A stretch of 14,423 nt of DNA. Origin: an uncultured Bacteroidota bacterium. GTDB taxonomy: Bacteria; Bacteroidota; Bacteroidia; Flavobacteriales; Flavobacteriaceae. The stretch is taken from positions 1 to 14,423 of the forward strand of contig CAIJFC010000100.1 of assembly GCA_903819815.1 (NCBI GenBank). The letters run 5' to 3'. The position numbers and the translations under genes were made by a program. The notes beneath the pieces are model-generated. The model ran no database searches. It saw only the letters and a program-made list of their open reading frames with translations, and was not told where the DNA came from. Shown piece by piece: positions 14,051 to 14,423 of the stretch (positions are counted from its first letter, which is position 1; every line of letters starts with the position of its first letter).

Positions 14051-14061
14051 CTACATTTATG

Positions 14062-14098
14062 AAAACCCTAATAATTATGGATTATTTGGGGTTTTTTT
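14062..14098 (+). terminator. Terminator-like hairpin upstream of the rplU promoter
   Basis: AAAACCC-TAATAAT (14062-14075) pairs with ATTATTT-GGGGTTTT (14081-14095), with one bulged T and one G-T pair, around the 5-base loop TATGG. A run of seven T follows at 14092-14098. It has the form of a plus-strand intrinsic terminator, yet no plus-strand gene lies upstream of it within the window after 10479, and the M16 operon is transcribed away from it. Confidence 0.6.
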
Positions 14099-14108
14099 AC
14101 TTAATGGG

Positions 14109-14138
14109 TTGCACATTAAATTTTTAATGGTATATTTG
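14109..14138 (+). promoter_or_regulatory. rplU promoter (TTG-N19-TATATTTG)
   Basis: TTG at 14109-14111 and TATATTTG at 14131-14138 are 19 bases apart, which matches the Bacteroidota housekeeping promoter in both boxes and spacing. Transcription should start near 14145, about 25 bases before the ATG at 14170. This is the strongest promoter match in the window, as expected for a ribosomal protein gene. Confidence 0.75.
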
Positions 14139-14169
14139 CACTCTTAAAAATTAATTAAACAATATTGTT

Positions 14170-14423
14170 ATGTACGCAATCGTAGAGATAGCAGGGCATC
14201 AATTTAAAGTTAGCAAAGATCTAAAGGTTTATGTTAATCGTTTAGCAAGTGAAGAAGGATCGAAAATTACTTTCGACAAAGTTCTTTTGTTAGATGATAA
14301 TGGCACAATCACTTTGGGCGCCCCAGCTATAGAAGGTGCTTCAGTAGAAGCCAAAGTGTTACAACACTTAAAAGGAGATAAAGTAATCGTTTTCAAAAAG
14401 AAAAGAAGAAAAGGTTACAAAAA
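14170..14423 (+). CDS. rplU: 50S ribosomal protein L21, N-terminal part (gene runs off the right edge)
   Basis: 84 complete codons from the ATG at 14170 to the window end. MYAIVEIAGHQFKV at 1-14 is the bL21 start (usually AGKQYKV or AGQQFKV). FDKVLLLDDNG at 35-45 and LGAPAIEGASV at 49-59 follow the family order. FKKKRRKGYK at the end is the bL21 signature region that contacts 23S rRNA. bL21 binds 23S rRNA in the large subunit. The downstream gene would usually be rpmA (L27), which is outside this window. No Shine-Dalgarno is seen; the leader is AT-rich. His at position 10 in place of Lys/Gln is a minor variant. Confidence 0.95.
   Translation, partial: MYAIVEIAGHQFKVSKDLKVYVNRLASEEGSKITFDKVLLLDDNGTITLGAPAIEGASVEAKVLQHLKGDKVIVFKKKRRKGYK

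Noticed and set aside
14059..14127. 22-codon plus-strand ORF (MKTLIIMDYLGF...) upstream of rplU
   Set aside because: It is made almost entirely of the terminator-like hairpin and the rplU promoter region, and has no ribosome binding site; a leader peptide cannot be excluded but is not supported.

Overview
The window looks like chromosomal DNA of a Flavobacteriia-type Bacteroidota, probably a Flavobacterium relative. Five signs support this. The DNA is AT-rich. Promoters resemble the Bacteroidota type (TAnnTTTG at -7, TTG/TTTG at -33). Shine-Dalgarno sequences are weak or absent. Most exported proteins have a Gln right after the signal-peptide cleavage site. Four proteins in a row end in a type IX secretion (T9SS) C-terminal sorting domain. 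I see no mobile element, CRISPR array, tRNA or rRNA, and no gene-free stretch over 300 bases (the longest is 255).

Layout from left to right. 1-208 (-): 5' part of a lycopene beta-cyclase gene (crtY), cut by the window edge. 323-2194 (+): an NRAMP Mn/Fe transporter fused to a universal stress protein domain. 2191-8412 (-): a tightly packed five-gene cluster read from 8412 downward. Its genes encode an SHD1-like/two-TM/YHYH/T9SS protein, an unrecognised T9SS beta-rich protein, a double DUF1566 (Lcl_C) T9SS protein, a T9SS sulfatase, and a HupE/UreJ-like membrane protein. 8603-9106 (+): a secreted SnoaL/NTF2-like protein. 9108-9491 (-): an HMA-domain lipoprotein with an unusual CxxxC metal site. 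9613-10479 (+): an EamA/DMT transporter, followed by a clear bidirectional terminator. 10526-13914 (-): a two-gene M16 peptidase operon with complementary active-site halves. 14170-14423 (+): start of rplU (ribosomal protein L21), with the best promoter in the window.

How the genes may work together. The five-gene cluster is the most unusual part. Four of its products should go through Sec and then T9SS to the cell surface or medium, and the fifth stays in the inner membrane. Gaps between its genes run from a 1-bp overlap to 13 bp, so they are very probably co-transcribed. No SusC/SusD pair, glycoside hydrolase or formylglycine-generating enzyme lies in the window, so this is not an ordinary sulfated-polysaccharide locus. 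The YHYH histidines, the HupE/UreJ histidine/acidic motifs, the neighbouring NRAMP transporter and the HMA lipoprotein allow a metal-related reading, but that is inference. The M16 pair looks like a periplasmic heterodimeric peptidase in which one subunit supplies zinc and the other supplies the Arg/Tyr substrate clamp.
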